Assembly (NCBI RefSeq): GCF_038433135.1
Contig: NZ_JBCDMV010000020.1
Location: 62,001-126,000, forward strand
Source: Luteococcus sp038433135
GTDB lineage: Bacteria > Actinomycetota > Actinomycetes > Propionibacteriales > Propionibacteriaceae
Reading direction: 5' to 3'
Length of the DNA: 64,000 nucleotides
Part shown: piece after piece, positions 53,201-57,181 of the stretch
How positions within the stretch are numbered: position 1 is the first letter of the stretch
How the letters are laid out: each line of letters opens with the position of its first letter
Program-made: the position numbers and the translations under genes
Notes under the pieces: generated by a model
What the model was told of the DNA's origin: nothing
Database searches by the model: none
The model's input: the letters and a program-made list of their open reading frames with translations, nothing else

Positions 53201-53463
53201 GGGTAGTACTCGTTCTCGGCGCTCGCGCTGGTGCTACCGCTGAAGAGATTGCTGGGCGTCTGACCGTTCTTTGCATTGCTGGTGGTGGTCAGCAGGCCGT
53301 TGCCCACCAGCAGGAAGTCGCCGTGCACGTCGTAGGTCTTGGTGTTGGCCATCGCCGCGATGGTCAACGCCTCGGCGCCGACGCTTCCCTGCAACCCGAG
53401 CGAGAAGGCAAGCACGAAGGCCAAGACCGCCGCCGTGACACGATGCCATTGAACCTGGCGCAC
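29269..53463 (-). CDS. Giant cell-wall-anchored DUF11-repeat protein, about 8,064 residues
   Basis: Probable surface fibre or adhesin. A signal peptide (core VLAFVLAFSLGLQ, cleavage after VGAEA near residue 32) precedes a unique N-terminal domain (33-382). By my reading 65 tandem DUF11-like beta-sandwich modules follow: 49 of about 116 residues (384-6065) and 16 of about 113 residues (6066-7866). Each starts x-K-T, contains an invariant Asp in a DPL-like turn, a pair of cysteines about 15-20 apart, and ends near N-T-A-T-V-T-G. A Pro/Thr/Glu/Val stalk precedes the sorting signal VANTG (8030-8034), a hydrophobic helix and the tail RKNKENS. GTG at 53463 is chosen because GGGAGA precedes it and the signal peptide begins there. 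The frame is intact over 24 kb. Confidence 0.9.
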   Translation of the reverse strand: MRQVQWHRVTAAVLAFVLAFSLGLQGSVGAEALTIAAMANTKTYDVHGDFLLVGNGLLTTTSNAKNGQTPSNLFSGSTSASAENEYYPMTFIDVDSDANTFNSSRATYTIPAGAKVVGAKLYWSGDLGQVRGQAGTTCSSYGAASSPAKLPPRGTASSQQVSVTINGVTTQFSPTNYKTDLGNASLGSGQPYYYSASADLVGEFDGVVGTGAASTITVGNVWGAAGYNCHVGWAMELVYDYGVYDPTQPKASVRRKIYQFDGYERKFLNDSPTTINLTGLEPQGTGAKMGSIAYEGDASIGGDYVRYKDVTSPVASLGENYFVGRAEGAVPYAPYTGTFHNANVDAKTASLPNLKTGDSSLIIDLGTSGDSYLLQHLSVAVPMADIAIVKTAGNGEENQAIAPGALPSFRMTVYNSGSAPLKNLSVEDPLSPGCNRTTAQMATILSAAGYTNGQLPEGASVQYTCNGPATSTTFTNTASVAGQTVDGAVLLDKSDVAQAQVATWTLTKAPKTPDVKKGTDATWVIKLTNTGGADIYDITLSDPSTPACNKTVPLLEKGQTLEYECSATVTGTTTNTINATGTAKATENATLTVPMTATAKGTVYVSEIDVTKTVDKATVAVGEQATFTFVVKNTGTATLNTVALDDPKFPSCNQANVGPLAPGASKTVTCTVTPFTAAAASALTNTVTATGTPPSGIKVTDTAQVDVGNKALQLVKKATTTDVNGNSLLDAGDTVTYTFTVANTGSLPLTKVVVADPLLTGRAITCVPDALEPGEVSNCSVAETHTVTQADVDAGTLKNTATATGTAPDNSTTTGTASVTLTPVAQPAIQLTKTANRPTVDAVGQQVTYTFTATNTGNVTLSGVALSDPLAGLSALSCRNAAGAVALPTNLAPKAVLTCTATRNATQADLNAGTVVNTAGIKGTAPSGTTVSDTASATVVATQRRTMTVTKTADKTEFTTVGEVVKYTVATTNTGNVVLNGVQMTDSMTRLANQACTPSAPALLQPGQTLTCTGTLTVNQADLDGGAILNTVTSKANPPSGEPLTGTAQFVVTPKPSSGLDLVKTASRQSITAAGQSITYNFTATNSGASTLNNVRVTDPLPGLVMGACSPAAGSSLVPGAKMTCSATYTATQADVDAGRIVNTATATATDSHGNDVSGPGTATVMAASTGGIQLTKTANPSTVDTVGQQVTYTFLVKNTANVTLNRLALSDKLAGLSAITCTPTALGASLAPGATTTCTATRATTQADLNAGAVNNTATVTGTTPAGTAVTDNSTAKVTATQNPGFSITKTATPQQVVKAGDRISYSIVVDNNGNVALTNLRLADPMLGGITCAPTALGGTLTPGASTTCTSSYPATQTDINAGTINNTATATLTPPTGTDLTRAASEVVTTLQNPSLTVNKTGSTATYDAVNGTIDYTITATNAGNVTMTQVNVTDTMFSAGRLSCTPTMPATLQPGGVITCKATRTISQADLDAGKLVNTATATGTANGTSYTGSDNFTATATQRPAFTLTKTPNPATIAGAGTAIGYSIVLTNSGTVTLSNAQISDPKLGSFTNCTPALGSKLAPGATMTCTGSYTSTQTDVDAGSILNTATGTAVTPGNATLTKTAPAVVNVTSAPALTLTKSAAPARVGTVGQVVTYSFQVTNTGNVTANSLAITDGLSGLSAINCPATTLAPKESTTCTATRATTQADLNLASGKIDNTATATAKDPKGAAVTSNASTATVTINQTPGLGVTKTANPTTVKAVGDKVNFTIVVTNSGNVDATDVRVADNLIDAAQVNCTPAQGSTLAPKATMTCTATRATTQSDLNAGQAINTATVTGTAPNGSAIPPATAKATVTATQLPAITLDKTSTTTLATAVGQAIGYSYLVTNTGNVNLGSLKVTDPHQGLSNINCNGVNSLAVGASVTCTATYSATQADMNAGGITNNARVTAEKPGGSTANAADDVTATDSLVIATEQRPDLGFAKTANQTTYSATGRTITYTFSAANSGNVDITNVQIKDPLPGLTALTCSPALGSTLAPRGTMSCSATYVTTQADLDAGKIVNTATLSGRAPDGSTITRTGQVTINGSLDSKLTLSKTPEPARITAAGSKITYTFVATNTGNSTLKQISVTDTDLPGLSAITCDATTLAPGAETTCTASYTATQADVNRGNIPNSATVTGVDPTGKQISGSANATVTVTQAPKLAMVKTASRTGIDAVGQPITYTFRVTNNGNVTINDLTVTDALRGISAPTCPVSTLAPGASTDCTANYTTVQADLDNGGVTNAATVTGTTESKATVPPATGTVTVPATQTAKGTFSKTASPLTYGQVGDEVTYTLRVTNTGNVTVGGVLITDPEIRNRVGALNCNIYSSSGTLLRPGSGAVALAPGEYKECLATVSVTQADLNAGSITNVAQVNGKKPDGSPMGQLSDSAVVTADAQPAMTFRKTSDSPTVSTVGQQVGYTFVLTNTGNVELTNARINDPKIPTANLSCTPGLGSTLQPRTSMTCTGTYAATQADLDARKIVNVATGTATGAGKQLSATDTKTVDVQLKPAIALAKSATPNPVAKAGDVATFNLVVTNTGNVTLSDIAVTDPLAGLSAVTCPVTTLAPGKDTTCTATMTLTQDQINSGQVTNTASVTGTDPAGTAVTNTASAVLRTNQTPTLTLAKSATPTQVAKAGDPVTYSFLVTNTGNVTINDLVVNDPMFTPTTVDCPVTSLAPGASTTCTRGWNVTQAQVDQPSFTNVATATGTTASGATVPPAQGQATVTTDPKPSWTFVKTADHDQVNIIGDTVTYTLTVTNTGNVTLKNVFMSDPKVANPSTNMLFDCYVLNADGSRATDAPGAIDLLPGQQKVCHGAKTFTQQDFEVPDPNDATSGIDWPNQAYVNAVTPDGTKLPTLNSSPADGQPAGPTTVYLHPKPDFDMVKTADAQRYSRVGQVINYTIQATNSGNVELNNVAISDKKLAAASFQCSPAMGSTLQPKQTMTCSGSYTVTQADIDAGSITNEAVGHGTDNQGVVHDASAAAVLTVVYFGQDGMMLEKIPEPRTVSKAGDVVTYSFIVTNLGTGQINGLTVSDPLITNSGGTISCPAAILAGSPDATRPSQLTCTATYTATQADIDNKGFPNTATATGTTINGGVTKNLSSEASAQVLANHAPSMTLTKTASVRDGAVDTAGDLVDYTFLVKNTGNVALNSLALTDAMPGISAPSCPKTALQPNEEMTCTATLTVSQGQLDGGQITNRAVITGQDLDGEQAMAQATATVTTAPKPAITFAKTADKQNITTVGEVVTYTFTGTNTGNVTLYGWKLTDGLTDAAGNSRLTAVNCPPASNVAPGESRVCTAQLVVTQADLDAGSLNNTATVSTVTADGKPGPTGTGTWTLTATGDPKLEVTKDVDQAEYATVGQTLNYSIMVKNTGNLSVANVQLSESLTEGMGALNCSPGIGSTLASGQTMNCTISKTVSQADLDAQRITNVATATGTTSQGALSQPSNEAISTAKLAPAINVVKNANPKSADTVGTVINYTFDVTNTGNVALNGLAITDQFTSLGGGATLMVTCPQTTLAAGATTQCTASHTLTQDDIDDARPADGKGLENTATVTATDVAGTVVNASDRTVVQINLVPEIELDKTVVNKATNDATFSKVGETLDYTIRVTNTGNVKVIAGQLTDPLLKNVTCDAYELEPNAVATCTGSYVVTQNDLDYGRVPNTATATATDTAGTPVRDQDTAEATAVKSPAITLAKSADPTTVDAVGQLVTYTMVATNSGNTTLSQVFIEDKLPGLSLPLHCTITEVDGSTRPGSGPISLAPGEIKTCTATRLATQGDLDSGQVTNTASVTAGELDKPVTAQATVRATQRAQLTTTKTVDRQTYATVGEVLTYTIGVTNTGNTSVSNVQLAESIPVEGTVCDPALGSTLTSGAVMHCTVKHTVTQADLDAGSINNVATASGKDPNGATVEDPSDPAISTAQLDPTLTVTKTGTPSTVNAAGQTITWEFVVRNTGNATLYDVTLVDQKPNLSAITCPGASAPYTLAPGKELTCQASYVVTQDDIDQANAAATPPVGVANHVDVTAHDVNNKQATGSADAQVTVKHEPAITLDKTVSPDTFTGPEQEFTYTFVITNTGNVMLKGITLTDPLPRMGTFTCDRDLATAELEVGQKITCTATRTALQTGVDLGKITNTATVTAVDADGGIFVNDSDDAVVTATQTPDMTLAKRADRTTVAAVGDVITYTLTMKNTGNVTLNNVMIEDPKVDAGSYNCSVLDANGAQVSGSSTAGVEPGGQKICTATHTTTQADLDAGSVVNTAVVNAAGPGGALPAEPSNEVVVEAIQGAGIKLVKSATPTRVATAGDTVSYTFTITNTGTTSLNNIQLTDPLPGMSPLDCDLPLGGSLAPAAEMHCTASRQVTEPEMNQDTIVNTATATGTSPGPKGGPVTSQSTATVIPVHRPSLALAKTHDVASVTKAGDPVTYTFTVTNSGNVAVDQIAVDDPLLGASPITCQATRLAVGDSTTCSGKYTATQADVDAGRILNTATVTGVDTLGGDPVTPGKASDEVPVTQTHGLAITKTAVSPGPLKLGDPGEFKIVATNTGSTTITDVTVTEDDFLYPGVTLTCLPAQGASLAPQQSMTCKAIRITDQDAIDFGVLDNRAAVSGADPNGNPVQATSEVAEIPTEQGTLTLGFTKTPSVTTVNQVGQQVTYTMVGKNTGTKTLYGANITDESLPGLSALNCDFEADSSLRPGQTFTCTANYTVTQADLDRGTIQNTALLDGYEATSDAYDHRELKAPATVTAAAAPKLTLAKTADHTTVSAAGEPVVYTLSLRNDGNVTAKGATIADQLPNLGALSCTRADGSVVTLPAELAPGEGITCQAGYTTVQADMDKGSIINNALATASAPSGAAITSNPASTTVITENRTGLQVAKTSATTLIRQAGEKVPFTITAKNTGNVSFTNVQVADSLPLDGPLTCTPVMGSTLAPQQTMTCTGSYTVTHTDLMQTGITNVATVTGTDPQGNVESREGSVNVPAVYNPKLEFTKSVQAPANWGVGDTLNYTFHVQNVGNIEAYYINAVDTMADLSAITCTVDGTNIDVPQNFNVAMKPGMGATCKATYTIKQSDVDRGVVNNTATLNAKEEDGHAFPTEVASAHTESTHTASIALDKHASVTQVTTVGQKVDYFFDITNTGELTVSGGQIVDELPGLSGITCDAYGLEPGGVAHCKADYVVTQEDLDRGYLDNTATIQARDPQGNTVGPISDTNHIVAVGTPALTLVKDSKSSQVVKAGEVLQFTIVVTNSGTVSAHDVQVDDPNTTLTGCDLKAPVALAPGASMNCTVNYTVTQDDINRGQVLNVATATGLDPANKPIPPAQGSKTVPALRNSQVDLVKSASPAIYSTVGQEITYTFTTTNSGNTSVQGVTVTDPIDGLSALSCTPAAGATLDPGQQQTCTATRAITQADLDAGSVPNTATVHAENVGGNPADPADNLTDTADATITGENKPGLSLAKQADKQNVTTLTDVITYTFVAKNTGNVTIHDVVVSDPKTGQGMTPIQCPKTELAPQESMTCTATFTPAQIDLDRGSIPNTATVAGLDPTGSAVKPGEGSTTVGVTQKPAFGLAKTADHTLVTTAGERVLYTFIGTNNGTVTLHDVTISDPLPNLEPMDCYPRMPATLPPGEKLVCRAYYSVTQADLDAGSVTNTATMNGLDPKDKPLAPVTDDEIIHTVPSDTTMSLTKNADATEITAPGQVVKYTFEIGNVGNQSTADVVLSDELAGLGPITCLDDDGVSHPMPENGVPLTLAPGQKRVCTASYTVTQADIDRGELYNVATLNANLGGKAITPLRADKRLLGTQKPGLTVAKTSSVQTITAAGQPVRYTFTLSNGGNVTARNLSLTDPLVGLTNHACTIDGTVVPVTVNGATVTLTGASLAPQQQAVCTADYVTTQADIDRGSLSNAVVVNGNDPGDKPLTGKDKVDIPAKPASGVSFTKTADKPVVKPGEVLTYTFTMTNNGQVSATISSLTDQLVGLSTPTCDKALPVVLAPQESNVCHASYPVWQQDAEVGTVTNGAYIKASDPLGVEIPTPVASVVTPVTPSPAATLTKDGSLVDSNGDGTGTVGETINYTLVVTNTGDVTLKGAVLADPLLPALTCSPAQSEQLAPKATRTCTGAHVITQDEAASGNVHNEATLSGPQLATPVTATHDQPTGVTPALKLDKSASLVDTNGDKLGTVGETINYTIIARNTGDAVLTNVTVSDPMLPDLTCTPAQDQPIGVDEFRTCTGSHVITEADVLAGSVKNVATGKSPQLPQDSTSNETEVKTKANAHAQFVKSAALADTNNDGVGTVGETINYTIITTNDGDVTLTGLSVTDPMLPNLTCTPLQTAPLPVGQVRTCTGTYVVTQADVEAGPVLNTATLSGPQVSTVTSTATVPTGGNPDASIKKSHVLADTNGDGFGTVGETVNYTVTVTNTGDVRLTDLTVNDPMLPALTCTPAQDQPLDPGAVRTCTGSHVITSADAEAGQVTNVATVSGPQVPVEPSDPDVVKVTPKPSASFTKVPSLADTNGDGVGTVGETITYTLTVTNTGDVELRNLQLTDPMLPRLTCTPAESEALAVGGVRTCTGVHLVTEADVVAGAVNNTATLAGPQLPAPLTDSATVPTGANPKATVTKDHQLADTNNDGVGTPGETVTYFVRITNTGDVPLTQMTVKDPMPGLALTCDPTLDQPLAVGAVRTCTGTHVITAAEAAAGSVRNVVSVTAPGLPENPSDDDEVITRQNPNATLAKTAELPGGATVAHVGDPITYTITLTNTGDVPLTDAMVSDPMLTDLVCTPAQDQPIEVGGKRVCTGTHVVTADDALNGLVKNIASATSSTTGKIPDAEHTELVESRPDASINKVATLDDTNANGVGNVGESIRYTITLTNTGDVPLSDVVINDPMLPQLTCTPALTERVPVAGQVICTGSHVIIEADAEAGAVNNTVVAKVPNLPNGPKDSEIVPTEPKPAVDFDKRADLVDSNADGVGTVGETINYTLTIRNTGDVALTKLAIDDPMLPQLVCVPAMSEPLAKGAVRTCTGSHVVTQVDALAGSVVNTATLTSPQVPGIPPRTAVVPTRPNASLTLTKSPNLADTDGDGYGSVGETIAYTVTVTNNGDVALDDLTVADPLLTDLTCATTGPLQPGETRSCTGNHVVTEADAVAGQVVNTAHATSSHTGKVPSPTVVVKTRPKPGSTLVKSVSDANGDGIGQVGETLTYTLTLTNRGDVPLVDAVITDPMLGDSLTCTPAQDQPLPAGAVRTCTGTHVVTEEEALAGSIRNVATLHVPGRPDQPADAIITTNPAKSATISKKAELQDTNGDKLGQPGEVVNYTITVTNTGDVTLTGLKVNDPMLPSLACTPAESEPLPAKAVRICTGSHTITEDEARAGSLRNVATLTGGDIPDPGPASGEVPTAANPKATVVKDHQLADTNGDGVGSAGEVVTYIIRITNTGNVALRNMTVKDPMPGLALTCDPTLDQPLAVGAVRTCTGTHVITAAEAAAGSVRNVVTVTTPDLPQNPTDEDTVITKPNPKATLVKTAELPGGATVAHVGDPITYTITLTNTGDVPLTDAMVSDPMLTDLVCTPTQDQPIEVGGKRVCTGTHVVTADDALNGLVKNIASATSSTTGKIPDAEKIVTVIPRPDAEVVKQGVLDDTNGDKVGSLGETINYTITVTNTGDVPLTKVTVIDPMLPQLSCTPAQDQPIPVGGSRVCTGAHVITLADVQAGSVANVATATGPQWPHDPTGSTIIPTDPKRDVDIKKSAELQDTNGDGLGQAGEVVKYTITVTNIGQIVLNGLVVSDPLLPNLTCTPAQDQPLPIGAVRTCTGEHTITEAEAASGKLRNTATVRGPGIDPHDSSVDLDTSVIPTPTPTPVETPTPTPVETPTPVETPTPTPTPVETPTPTPVETPTPTPTPVETPTPVETPTPTPTPTPVETPTPTPVETPSDTPSPTPVQTPTPPVVPPTTPAPSVTPTPPAVPPTQPPSTQAPTPVPTSSNPTAPAPANPTVQPTNPAPQPVVRPVPPTAPVANTGSNVSPWMLVLGLLSTLAGIMLIARKNKENS
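29374..29376 (-). other. Sorting-signal position (V of VANTG) in the giant protein
   Basis: Codon for the first residue of VANTG, followed by a 19-residue hydrophobic helix and a positively charged tail. The pentapeptide has V where class E substrates usually have L (LAXTG) and keeps A, T and G. Confidence 0.7.
29626..29860 (-). repeat. Tandem repeats encoding the Pro/Thr/Glu stalk
   Basis: Short units of 6-12 bases (GTCGGCGTAGGCGTCTC-like on the plus strand) repeat in varied order and encode strings of PTP and PVETP. It is the wall-spanning region of the giant protein. The irregular unit order suggests slippage-prone DNA. Confidence 0.8.
30563..31068 (-). repeat. Near-identical segment in the giant gene, copy 1
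   Basis: Bases 30563-30822 match 32921-33180 with one difference in 260, and 30936-31068 match 33294-33426 without difference. The offset is 2,358 bp, exactly seven modules, and falls in modules 62-63 by my count. Confidence 0.8.
32921..33426 (-). repeat. Near-identical segment in the giant gene, copy 2
   Basis: Partner of the segment at 30563-31068 (modules 55-56). Both copies encode the only two late modules in which PGGATVAHVGD replaces the calcium-loop motif. Confidence 0.8.
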
Positions 53464-53696
53464 CGCTGTTCTCCCATGCTCCCCCGAGCAAAGCCCACCC
53501 CGAACCTGTTCCGAGCTGTGACAGCACTGAGTATGCAGGGCAACAGACTGAAGTAACAAGCCACTGAGAGAAACTCAACACCCTTCTTGTCGTGTTCTCA
53601 CGATTCCGCAGGGAAGTTATCCAGCCAGTGAGACGCCTGCGCCCACTCCACAGACAGTGCCCTTGTCAGGGAGCACTCGCCGATTCAGCTCGTGAC
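53464..53696 (-). promoter_or_regulatory. Upstream region of the giant-protein operon
   Basis: 233 bases between the spermidine-synthase-like gene and the giant gene. On the minus strand TTGAGT, a 17-base spacer and TACTTC form a possible sigma-A-type promoter (around 53540-53580), which would leave a leader of about 70 bases with a good ribosome binding site. No classical operator was recognised. Confidence 0.35.
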
Positions 53697-54503
53697 TCAA
53701 TCAAAGAAGGCTCGCCCCGCCGGCGGGCCGGGAGATTCCTCACCCACCCCAAAGAAGGGTTGCGCGCCCCCCACCAAACGGGTCAGATGCTCACCGTGCA
53801 CCAATCGATGGGGGAAGACTGCGCCGGCGGCCCGCCGCTCCAGCCGGTCGACCGGGAGCGCCACCGGACTGGCGCCAATCACCACATTCCCGAAGCGACG
53901 CCCCTTGAGGGTGGCGCTCTCGCCGCTCAGCATGACATGGGCGAAAGTGCTCCGCAGGCCGGCCAACACCCGCCGAGTCCAATCAAAGGGGTGGGTGTCG
54001 GTGACATTGGCCAGGAAGAGGCCCTCGGACACCAGGACCCGGCGTACGTCCGCCAGGAAGTCCAGACCAACCAGCTCGCCCGGCACCCGGGCGCCGATGA
54101 AGGCATCCAGCACCACCACGTCGGCATAGTCGTCGGGCATGGCGGCGATGCCCTCGCGGCCACCCACGGGGCGAACCTTGATGCCGGAGTGCTTGCCCAG
54201 CGGGATCTTGGCGCGCACCTCGGCGGTCAGCTCGGCATCGGGTTCCAGAACGATCTGCGGCGAGGTGGGACGCGTGTGCGCCACATAGCGCGCCAGCGTC
54301 ATGGCCGCCCCCCCGACGTGCACCACCCGCAGTCGCTGACCGGGCTCACCGTGCTGATCGATCTGGTCGGCCAGCCGCTGCATGTAGTCGAATTCCAAAT
54401 GGGTGGGGTCATCGGGGTTCACCCAGGACTGGTCGGCACCCCCGATCCGCACCAGCCAGCAGCCGGGCCGTTGCGGATCGGGGACGACGCGTTCACTGCT
54501 CAC
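53697..54503 (-). CDS. Spermidine-synthase-like protein
   Basis: A 268-residue Rossmann-fold protein related to polyamine aminopropyltransferases. The segments RLRVVHVGGAAMTLARYVA (cofactor-binding glycine region), IVLEPDAELTAEV and YADVVVLDAFIGARVP follow the spermidine synthase core order. The N-terminal beta domain is short, and the catalytic Asp context is altered, so activity as an aminopropyltransferase is doubtful; many actinobacteria have such stand-alone spermidine-synthase-like proteins of unknown function. The GTG at 54503 is chosen because TAGCCT lies 7 bases upstream, although a longer frame exists that would overlap clpB. Confidence 0.7.
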   Translation of the reverse strand: MSSERVVPDPQRPGCWLVRIGGADQSWVNPDDPTHLEFDYMQRLADQIDQHGEPGQRLRVVHVGGAAMTLARYVAHTRPTSPQIVLEPDAELTAEVRAKIPLGKHSGIKVRPVGGREGIAAMPDDYADVVVLDAFIGARVPGELVGLDFLADVRRVLVSEGLFLANVTDTHPFDWTRRVLAGLRSTFAHVMLSGESATLKGRRFGNVVIGASPVALPVDRLERRAAGAVFPHRLVHGEHLTRLVGGAQPFFGVGEESPGPPAGRAFFD

Positions 54504-54510
54504 CCGAGGA

Positions 54511-54516
54511 AGGCTA
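54511..54516 (-). promoter_or_regulatory. -10 hexamer TAGCCT for the spermidine-synthase-like gene
   Basis: TAGCCT on the minus strand is 7 bases from the GTG at 54503 and only a few bases after the clpB stop, so the gene has its own leaderless promoter. Confidence 0.5.
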
Positions 54517-54520
54517 CCGC

Positions 54521-57103
54521 TCAGGCGATGCACAACCCGTCGCCGGAGGAATCGACGTCGAAGGTGACCGTGTCGCCGTCGGCGATCTGGCCGGCCAGCA
54601 GTTTCTTGGCCATCTGGTCCTCGATCGTGGCCTGCACCAGTCGACGCAGTGGGCGAGCGCCGTAGACCGGATCGAAGCCGGTGCGGGCCAGCCAGGCCTT
54701 GCCCTCGTCGGTGACATTGATCGTGATCCGGCGCTCAACCAGCCGGGCGTTGATCTTGGTCAGGTTGGTCTCGACGATGTGCGTCAGGTCTTCCTGGGTC
54801 AACGGATCGAACATGACGATTTCGTCCAACCGGTTCAGGAACTCGGGCCGGAAGGCACCCCGGACCACGCCCATCACGGCATCCCGCTTGGCCTCGGCGG
54901 CCAGGTTCTGGTCGGCCAGGAACTGGCTGCCCAGGTTGGAGGTCATGATCAGGATGGTGTTGCGGAAGTCGACCGTGCGTCCCTGGCCGTCGGTCAGCCG
55001 ACCGTCGTCCAGCACCTGCAGCAGGATGTTGAACAGGTCGGGGTGGGCCTTTTCCACCTCGTCCAACAGCACGACGCTGTAGGGGCGGCGCCGCACGGCC
55101 TCGGTGAGCTGACCGCCCTCCTCGTAGCCGACATAGCCGGGGGGAGCGCCCACCAGCCGCGAGACGGAGTGCTTCTCCGAGTACTCGCTCATGTCGATCC
55201 GGATCATCGCGGTCTCGTCGTCGAACAGGAAGTCCGCCAGGGACTTGGCCAGTTCGGTCTTGCCGACGCCCGTGGGGCCCAGGAAGAGGAAGCTGCCGGT
55301 GGGCCGGTTCGGGTCGCTGATCCCGGCGCGGCTACGCCGGACGGCATCCGCGACCGCATTGACGGCCGGCTTCTGGCCGATCAGCCGCTCGGCGATGTGC
55401 TCCTCCATGCTGAGCAGCTTCTCGGATTCGCCCTGCAACATCTTGCCGACGGGAATGCCGGTCCAGGCACTGACCACCTCGGCAATGTCGGCGCTGCCCA
55501 CCTCCTCGGAGACCATCGAGCCCTGCTTCTGCTCGGCTTCGGCCTGGCTGGCCAGTTCCAGTTCCTTCTCCAGCGCGGGGATCTTGCCATAGGTGATCTC
55601 CGCGGCGGCCTGCAGCTGGCCCTCACGCATCAGCTTGTCGGCCTCGCTGCGCAGCCGGTCGATCTCGGTCTTGAGGTCACCAACCCGGTTCAGCCCCGCC
55701 TTCTCCGACTCCCACCGGGATTCCAGGGAGCGCAGCTGCTCCTCGGCGTCGGCCAGCTCCTGGTTGAGCCTTTCCAGGCGCGCCTTGGAGGCGGCGTCGC
55801 TCTCCTTCTCGACGGCAAACTGCTCCATCTTCATCCGGTCCACCTGGCGACGCAGCACGTCGATCTCCTCCGGACTGGAGTCAATCTCCATCCGCAGCCG
55901 ACTGGCAGCCTCGTCAATCAGGTCGATCGCCTTGTCCGGCAGCTGACGGTGGGTGATGTAGCGATTGGACAGGCTGGCGGCGGCCACCAGTGCCCCGTCG
56001 GTGATCCGCACCTTGTGGTGCGCCTCGTAACGCTCCCGCAAGCCACGCAGGATCGCAATGGTGTCCTCAACGGTGGGTTCGCCGACGTAGACCTGCTGAA
56101 AACGGCGCTCCAACGCGGGATCCTTCTCGATCCGCTCCCGGTACTCGTCCAGGGTGGTGGCGCCGATCATCCGCAGTTCACCGCGGGCCAGCATCGGCTT
56201 GAGCATGTTGCCGGCGTCCATCGCACCCTCACCACCGGCGCCGGCCCCGACGACGGTGTGCAGCTCGTCGATGAAGGTGATGATCTGGCCGTCGGCCTCC
56301 TTGATCTCCTTCAGCACGGCCTTGAGCCGTTCCTCGAACTCCCCGCGGTACTTGGCACCGGCCACCATGGAGCTGAGGTCCAGGCTGACGACACGACGGC
56401 CCTTGAGCGAGTCGGGCACGTCACCGGCGATCACGCGCTGGGCCAGGCCCTCGACGACGGCGGTCTTGCCGACGCCGGGCTCGCCGATCAGCACGGGGTT
56501 GTTCTTGGTGCGACGAGCCAGCACCTGCACCACCCGACGGATCTCCTGGTCACGGCCGATCACCGGATCCAGCTCGCCCTCACGGGCGCGCTCGGTGAGG
56601 TCGACGGAGTACTTGCCCAACGCGGATTCCCCGCCCTCGGCTTCAGGGGAGGTGACTCGACGATCGCCGCGGGAATCGGCGAAGGCCTTGTTGATCTTGT
56701 CTACCGTGGCACCAAGATCAACAAGGATCTTGGCGGCGTCGGAGGTGATGGCGGTCAGAGCGAGCAGCAGGTGCTCGGTGGTGACATAGGAATCGCCCAG
56801 CTCGTCGGCGCGCAGTTCGGCGTCGGCCAGGACTCGCGCCAGGGCGCCCGAGAGCTGCGGCTGGCTGACGGAACTGCCCTGGGCGCTGGGCAGCTTCTTG
56901 ATGGCGGCCTGCGCGGCGGCACTGACCTTGGCGGGATCGACGTCAACCGACGCCAGCAGGGGCCCAACGGTGTTGTCGGGAACCAGCAGCAGGCAATGCA
57001 ACAGGTGCACCGGCTCGGCATTCGGATTGCCATTCGCCAGCGCATTGCGGATCGCAGCCGAGACCGCGTCCCGGCTCATGGTGGTGAGCTTCTCGGTGTC
57101 CAT
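54521..57103 (-). CDS. clpB: ATP-dependent disaggregase ClpB
   Basis: An 860-residue AAA+ chaperone that, with DnaK, extracts and refolds proteins from aggregates after heat stress. It has the N-terminal repeat domain (to about 145), NBD1 with Walker A GEPGVGKTAVVEG, the long coiled-coil middle domain (about 400-525; LEQ/EEQLRSLESRWE-type heptads), and NBD2 with Walker A GPTGVGKTELAK and Walker B VVLLDEVEKAHPD. ATG at 57103 has AGAAGGA upstream; the longer frame to 57148 has none. Two HAIR-like HspR operators lie upstream, so heat-shock control by HspR is expected. Confidence 0.96.
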   Translation of the reverse strand: MDTEKLTTMSRDAVSAAIRNALANGNPNAEPVHLLHCLLLVPDNTVGPLLASVDVDPAKVSAAAQAAIKKLPSAQGSSVSQPQLSGALARVLADAELRADELGDSYVTTEHLLLALTAITSDAAKILVDLGATVDKINKAFADSRGDRRVTSPEAEGGESALGKYSVDLTERAREGELDPVIGRDQEIRRVVQVLARRTKNNPVLIGEPGVGKTAVVEGLAQRVIAGDVPDSLKGRRVVSLDLSSMVAGAKYRGEFEERLKAVLKEIKEADGQIITFIDELHTVVGAGAGGEGAMDAGNMLKPMLARGELRMIGATTLDEYRERIEKDPALERRFQQVYVGEPTVEDTIAILRGLRERYEAHHKVRITDGALVAAASLSNRYITHRQLPDKAIDLIDEAASRLRMEIDSSPEEIDVLRRQVDRMKMEQFAVEKESDAASKARLERLNQELADAEEQLRSLESRWESEKAGLNRVGDLKTEIDRLRSEADKLMREGQLQAAAEITYGKIPALEKELELASQAEAEQKQGSMVSEEVGSADIAEVVSAWTGIPVGKMLQGESEKLLSMEEHIAERLIGQKPAVNAVADAVRRSRAGISDPNRPTGSFLFLGPTGVGKTELAKSLADFLFDDETAMIRIDMSEYSEKHSVSRLVGAPPGYVGYEEGGQLTEAVRRRPYSVVLLDEVEKAHPDLFNILLQVLDDGRLTDGQGRTVDFRNTILIMTSNLGSQFLADQNLAAEAKRDAVMGVVRGAFRPEFLNRLDEIVMFDPLTQEDLTHIVETNLTKINARLVERRITINVTDEGKAWLARTGFDPVYGARPLRRLVQATIEDQMAKKLLAGQIADGDTVTFDVDSSGDGLCIA

Positions 57104-57128
57104 GTTTCCTTCTGGGTTCAAGGGCTGG

Positions 57129-57149
57129 ATTGAGTGGCCGTGACTCAAG
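57129..57149 (-). promoter_or_regulatory. HAIR element (HspR operator) of clpB
   Basis: CTTGAGT-N7-ACTCAAT on the minus strand differs from the HAIR consensus CTTGAGT-N7-ACTCAAG at only the last base. It lies 26 bases upstream of the clpB start. Confidence 0.85.
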
Positions 57150-57181
57150 TATGGATTCGCGCCCGGCCAGGTTCAAGCAAA

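Noticed and set aside
54779..57133. A 784-codon plus-strand open frame opposite clpB
   Set aside because: clpB is fully recognisable on the minus strand, and the antisense product has no motif or start signal.
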